A stretch of 64,000 bases of DNA from Cristatella mucedo (taxonomy: Eukaryota > Bryozoa > Phylactolaemata > Cristatellidae), in assembly GCA_009760855.2 (NCBI GenBank), contig WPIO01000016.1, positions 2,442,001 to 2,506,000 of the forward strand, given 5' to 3'. The notes under the pieces are model-generated. The model had not been told where the DNA came from and made no database searches. It saw only the letters and a list, made by a program, of their open reading frames with translations. Made by a program: the position numbers and the translations under genes. Shown here piece after piece: positions 13,014 to 64,000 of the stretch. How positions within the stretch are numbered: the stretch's first letter is position 1; every line of letters starts with the position of its first letter.

Positions 13014-13404
13014 TCCGGTCGAAGCGCCCGGTTTCCTCCCGGAAAAAAGCTCGAACTCGCGCGCGAATCCGCCCGCCGCACCCTAGGCCGCGCGCCTGGT
13101 GCGCCTTCCGCGCGCCTTCGCGTGCACGCGCCTGGCGCCGGGCCGGGCCGCAGCCGTCGACGCTGCGACGGTGCTGCGAGCGACTGTCTTTCGCCCAAAG
13201 CGGTAGCACGGCGGGACTGAAACGGACTCCGCAGATAGTCGGCGCCGCTGCGTTGGAGGAGAAGAAGCGCGGCGAGAGGCGATTCTCTGCCGCTGCTGGC
13301 TAATGGCTTTGACAGACGCAATCCCGGGCGCACTTGACCCGCGCTGCGAGAGCGAGCGGCAGGTGGCGCTGGCGTCGCCGACAGCACGGCGCTTGCAGCA
13401 AATA

Positions 13405-13475
13405 CGAAGCGCCTAGAAAGAGATTGAGCTCTCCGAGAGCGCTTGATCAAGTGTGTTATTATGATTATTGGTTTT
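13405..13475 (+). mobile_element. LINE family A 3' tail (isolated)
   Basis: GCAGCAAATACGAAGCGCC leads into AGAAAGAGATTGAGCTCTCC, GAGAGCGCTTGATCAAGTG and an ATT-type tail. This is the terminal hairpin of family A with almost no body, as expected for a strongly 5'-truncated insertion. Confidence 0.75.
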
Positions 13476-13774
13476 AATTATTAATATTTAATTACCGTGA
13501 CCGTCTTTTTCCTCAAGACTCTAAAGGCTTTCCATTAGGGCGGTCGAAGCATGCGAAACGAGCGAACGAGCTCAGCGAACGCAAAGATTCGGAATGCGCT
13601 GCTTCCGGCGGAAGGAGAGACGTCTCCGACGCGGTGCGGCGATGGGTTACCGGGCTTCGCCGCGCTGCTAGCGGTGCGATCGCTGCAAGCCGACGCCTTG
13701 CTGCGGCGCGCCCGCTGCCGCGTCGCGTCGCAGCGACGAGGCTTGTAATTGTGTTTGCGTAATTCGTTTGCATA

Positions 13775-13905
13775 GCGCCACAAGAGAACTTAATCTCTAT
13801 TCAGGCGCTTCATATAAGCGTCCGGGCTCGAGCCCGCTTGACCTCTGCCCGACCTCGGTCGGGGCGAGCACCTTGATCGCTGGACCAAACCAGCGCTCAT
13901 TGCGA
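13775..13905 (-). mobile_element. SINE family 2 copy
   Basis: The minus strand reads TTTGGTCCAGCGATCAAGG (A box region), the GACCGAGGTC body, GGGCTCGAGCCC (B box) and then the CGCCTGAATAGAGATTAAG hairpin tail. Confidence 0.8.
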
Positions 13906-14298
13906 GCGCTCAAACCGGCTCCTTTGACGGCTGCCAGCGCGCTACTCCTGAGACTTTCGCTTGCAGCGAGCGTCCGCTGCCTGTCCGACCGATCCTCTGG
14001 GCGACGGGTGGGACGAGCGCGCCTGCAGCCCCGCCCGCCTAGCGCGCGATGCCCGCGTGGCCTCGCTTTCGCTTTCCCTCCCCCCCCCCACTTCTTCTTC
14101 CCGGCCTGGCGTGCACGGCGCTTAAGCGTCGCGCTCAACGCGTGGCTTGCCGCGGCGGCGTCTGCAGCGTCATGACGGAACTTTTGCGTTAGCGGAGACT
14201 CGGCTGCGACTAGGTTCCTGCAAGCTGAAGCCGCTTTGAGCTCGCTCGCTCGCTCGCTCGCGGCGAGCGCGCAAGATCTCGAGCGCCCGAGATCATGA

Positions 14299-14342
14299 AA
14301 GCGCCGCCTCGCGCGCGGTATACCGCGCGCGAGGTGGCGCTT
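14299..14342. repeat. 44-base palindrome with one mismatch pair
   Basis: Centred between 14320 and 14321. The inner 28 bases are a perfect palindrome (arm CCTCGCGCGCGGTA) and the arms extend to AAGCGCC on each side with one mismatch. There is no loop, so it can only extrude as a cruciform or act as a dimeric protein site. It lies about 860 bases upstream of the PKD1-like start. Confidence 0.92.
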
Positions 14343-14635
14343 CCGTGTCGCCTTTCCGGCAGTTAGTAAGCGCGCGATGAACCAGATAGGGAGACTCGTC
14401 AGTGGACAAGACAGCTGCTCGGGGCTGTACATTTTCCTTTCGCTCAGCGTCGTTATGCCCAAGTCAAAGCGCCCCAGTCGCTGGGGAATCGAAGCCGTCT
14501 CTTGGGCAATCCAGGCTCTCGCGAGCGCTCACTGCTTCCTGTAACACCGGAAGCTGCTCGCGCGCTCGAACGTGAGCGTAAGTGCGGCGCGATCAGCCGA
14601 GGTATCGAGCGCCGAGATAACGGAGCGTGAAGTCT

Positions 14636-14815
14636 AGTGCGTGGAGAGCGCCGGGACGAAGCGCGCGGAGGGCGCCGGAATGGCGCGAAGGGTGCCAGGG
14701 CAGAGCGGAGGGCACCGGAATAGAGCTCGCGGAGAGCGCCGGGACGGAGCGGAGGGCGCCGGGACGGCGCTCGCGGAGTACGCCGGGGCGGAGCGGAGGA
14801 CGCCGGTCCCGCGAA
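14636..14815. repeat. GC-rich tandem repeat, unit about 20 bases (GAGCGCCGGGACGGAGCGGA)
   Basis: Eight or so imperfect copies alternating GCGCCGG with GGAGCGGAGG. It lies 370-550 bases before the start codon, in the CpG-rich 5' region. Confidence 0.75.
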
Positions 14816-15180
14816 ACTGAGCGGTCGCTCTCGTTCCCCTTCTCGTCGTCCTTAGAGGGCGGCTTTGACTCTCTTTTATTGAAATTAACTTATTAATTTT
14901 TTCAAAATTGCACGCTCCTCTGTGTAATTGTGCCGCTGCCGCGCGCGCACACAACCTCTCCCCCGCGGACCCTCTCACGCGAACACCCTCTCCGCTGCAA
15001 AGACGCCGCCGCATCGATCGTCCTGCGACGGCGGCGGCGGCGTGTTTGCTGCAGGAGCTGGATTCAGGCTCTTGTGCCCACTTAGAGGTGGCGCTCGCAG
15101 CTCGACGCGCGCGCTCCGCTGTTGCAGCGACCCGGCGAGGCGGCGGCGGAGGAGGTCGCATCGTTGTCGGACAGACAGAA

Positions 15181-62418
<47,238 letters not shown>

Positions 62419-62699
62419 GTACGTTCGTGCCTGGCATTGGCTGGAGTGGTGCATTTCACTAAAGTTATTTCATGCGCGTTGGTGAGATTGCAGAGGTGGC
62501 ACCGTTGCCAGCGAGTCCAGTTTTAGCCCTTGTCAAACTATAGGGCTCGTCTGAAGCAGACATCAGCCTAGTCTTGAGCTCTGCGGCAATGTCTCACCAG
62601 CGACCAGCGACAAACCAAAGCTAAGCCAAATAAAAGGCAAAACAGGATTCGCCGCGAAGTTTACACAAGTCACAGTGACCTTGGCGAGCCGCCTAGGTC

Positions 62700-62792
62700 A
62701 CTATCTTGCAGCAAATGTAAAGCGCCTAGAGAGAGAGATTAAGTTCTCTGAGGGCGCTTTATCAAGTGAATTATTATTATTATTATTATTAC
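62700..62792 (+). mobile_element. LINE family A 3' tail (isolated)
   Basis: TGCAGCAAATGTAAAGCGCC, TAGAGAGAGAGATTAAGTTC, GAGGGCGCTTTATCAAGTGA and (ATT)n. A near-perfect terminal hairpin. Confidence 0.9.
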
Positions 62793-63071
62793 TACCTGGA
62801 CGAGCCGCCAAGAGTACCGTGGGCGCGAATAGTGAATACGGCTAATGATAGCGAAAGCATTGAGCTAGAGCTGTGTAATTTAAAGTATATTGTAGCATTT
62901 AATTTTAACCGGAACAAATCAAGAGCTTTACTCTTGAGTAATCATTTTTTCCCTGTGAAATTAGCACTGCAGTAAGGTTTCTTATGACCAATGGAAATTA
63001 TAGGTTTGAGTGAGTCCTGCGACGTTTGCTACTGAGTGCTTTTAGGGACCAGTATAATAATTAAATAATAA

Positions 63072-63208
63072 TTCATTTGTATAGCGCCCCAAGAGAACTA
63101 AATCTCTATCCAGGCGCTTCACATATGCCTCTGGGCTCGAGCCCACGACCTCAGCCAGACCTTAGTCGGGGCGAGCACCTTAACCGCTGGACCAACCCAG
63201 CTCGGCGT
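63072..63208 (-). mobile_element. SINE family 2 copy, complete
   Basis: The minus strand reads GCTGGGTTGGTCCAGCGGTT, CCCCGACTAAGGTCTGGCTG, GGGCTCGAGCCCAGAGG (B box), GAAGCGCCTGGATAGAGATT and GTTCTCTTGGGGCGCTATAC. It is one of the best preserved copies. Confidence 0.88.
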
Positions 63209-63209
63209 G

Positions 63210-63920
63210 TCAACCGTTATTATTAAGCCGAAGTGCCATCACGGTTACACGAAGATTGTGCTCGTGGAGAATTAAAGAGATATCATCCAATTTCGCGACG
63301 ACTAATGCCCGAATGGCTTTCTGTAACTTGCCTGCCTGCAGCTTGTGATGTGTGGTTCAAGAGGATTCACCGAAAAAGTTGAGCAGAATTGAAGGTCGTA
63401 GAAGGGCAGAGTTGAGACACTAGCGACCAATAAGCAGCCCGAAAACATGGCCGCTGAATGTGAGCTATTATCTTTCTGTACATATGCTCAAGGATTTCGG
63501 TCGCGAGCTCTACCGTCGAGGAGCAGCAAAGCACGAGCTTTCGAGTCGCAAAGTGCAGCAAGATAATAGACTAAGAAATTGAAGAAAGGACATGGCGAAA
63601 ATTGGATAAAAGAAGATGAAGGCAGAAAGTGAAAAAAGCAAATCAAGTAAGAGACGGGTGCGGAGAAAATAGAGGAATGCGACGGAGGACGAAAGATAGA
63701 ACAAAGATGAAAGAAAGTTGAGGAGTAAAGCGGGGAGACCTTTAATTAGAGTCAACAAGTCACTGGGCGTGTGTGCGAGCGAAATTATTTTCTTCTAGCG
63801 TGTCAACGTCAAGCGATAATTTGCTCGGCTATGAACTGGATGGTAAATGTTGAATGACTGAACTTTGAGGAGACTGTCCTCACTCTGTCCGTATGTCCGT
63901 ACACTCGCTACGCAGCAGCG
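63210..63920. other. Intron 24 tail, nothing recognised
   Basis: AG-rich from 63540 to 63720. No exon with REJ, GPS or PLAT motifs was found here. Confidence 0.5.
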
Positions 63921-63923
63921 GCG

Positions 63924-64000
63924 AGGCACGCTCGGTAAGGCACGCTCGGTAAGGCACGCTCGGTAAGGCACGCTCGGTAAGGCACGCTCGGTAAGGCACG
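63924..64000. repeat. 14-base tandem repeat (GGCACGCTCGGTAA), runs off window
   Basis: At least five identical copies, continuing past the end of the window. It lies in intron 24. Confidence 0.95.

Larger units (their letters stand above)
14200..15180 (+). promoter_or_regulatory. Candidate promoter and 5' UTR region of the PKD1-like gene
   Basis: This stretch is very rich in CpG and lies directly upstream of the first exon. An AT-rich patch at 14870-14905 (TTATTGAAATTAACTTATTA) interrupts it, about 280 bases before the ATG, and is the only TATA-like candidate. The frame of the ATG is open back to about 14905 but contains no earlier ATG. The transcription start cannot be placed from sequence alone. 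Confidence 0.3.

Noticed and set aside
12728-13450. 240-codon minus-strand frame and overlapping plus-strand frames upstream of the PKD1-like gene
   Set aside because: CpG-rich DNA with few stops; Arg/Ala/Pro-rich composition in all frames; no domain.

Overview
This window looks like nuclear DNA of an animal, most likely a repeat-rich aquatic invertebrate; the species cannot be named from the sequence. The evidence is a gene split into many GT-AG introns with matching phases, decayed non-LTR retrotransposons with animal-type reverse transcriptase tails, tRNA-derived SINEs, and long (AC), (TA), (CT) and (GA) microsatellites. Coding exons are GC-rich (high GC at third codon positions). Introns and spacers alternate between GC-rich DNA and AT-rich repeat copies.

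Left end (1-3200): the last two exons of a + strand gene for a thermolysin-family (M4) metallopeptidase, closest in motif pattern to the bacterial pseudolysin/vibriolysin subgroup. The stop is at 2781-2783 and a polyadenylation signal lies at 3164. The part carrying the HEXXH zinc site lies upstream of the window. From 3200 to about 12000 there are SINEs, LINE fragments, microsatellites and a few orphan coding-like stretches (6530-8690) that I cannot assign.

Centre and right (15181-62418): one large + strand gene. Twenty-four exons join in frame, with every intron phase matching, into about 1765 residues of an extracellular protein. It has a signal peptide, a Cys-rich segment, several PKD (Ig-like) repeats and then a REJ (receptor for egg jelly) module. 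This is the N-terminal half of a polycystin-1/PKD1-like or PKDREJ-like receptor. The GPS/GAIN, PLAT and membrane-spanning parts should lie beyond 64000. Intron 14 has a GC-AG donor. A GC-rich, CpG-rich tract of about 3 kb precedes the start codon and contains a long CT tract, a GA tract and near-perfect palindromes.

Introns hold nearly all the mobile DNA: two LINE families, here called A (hairpin plus ATT-tail) and B (TTACA-type tail), and two SINE families, here called 1 and 2. SINE family 2 ends in the same hairpin type as LINE family A, which suggests that LINE A mobilised it. No rRNA, real tRNA gene, CRISPR array or viral gene was recognised.
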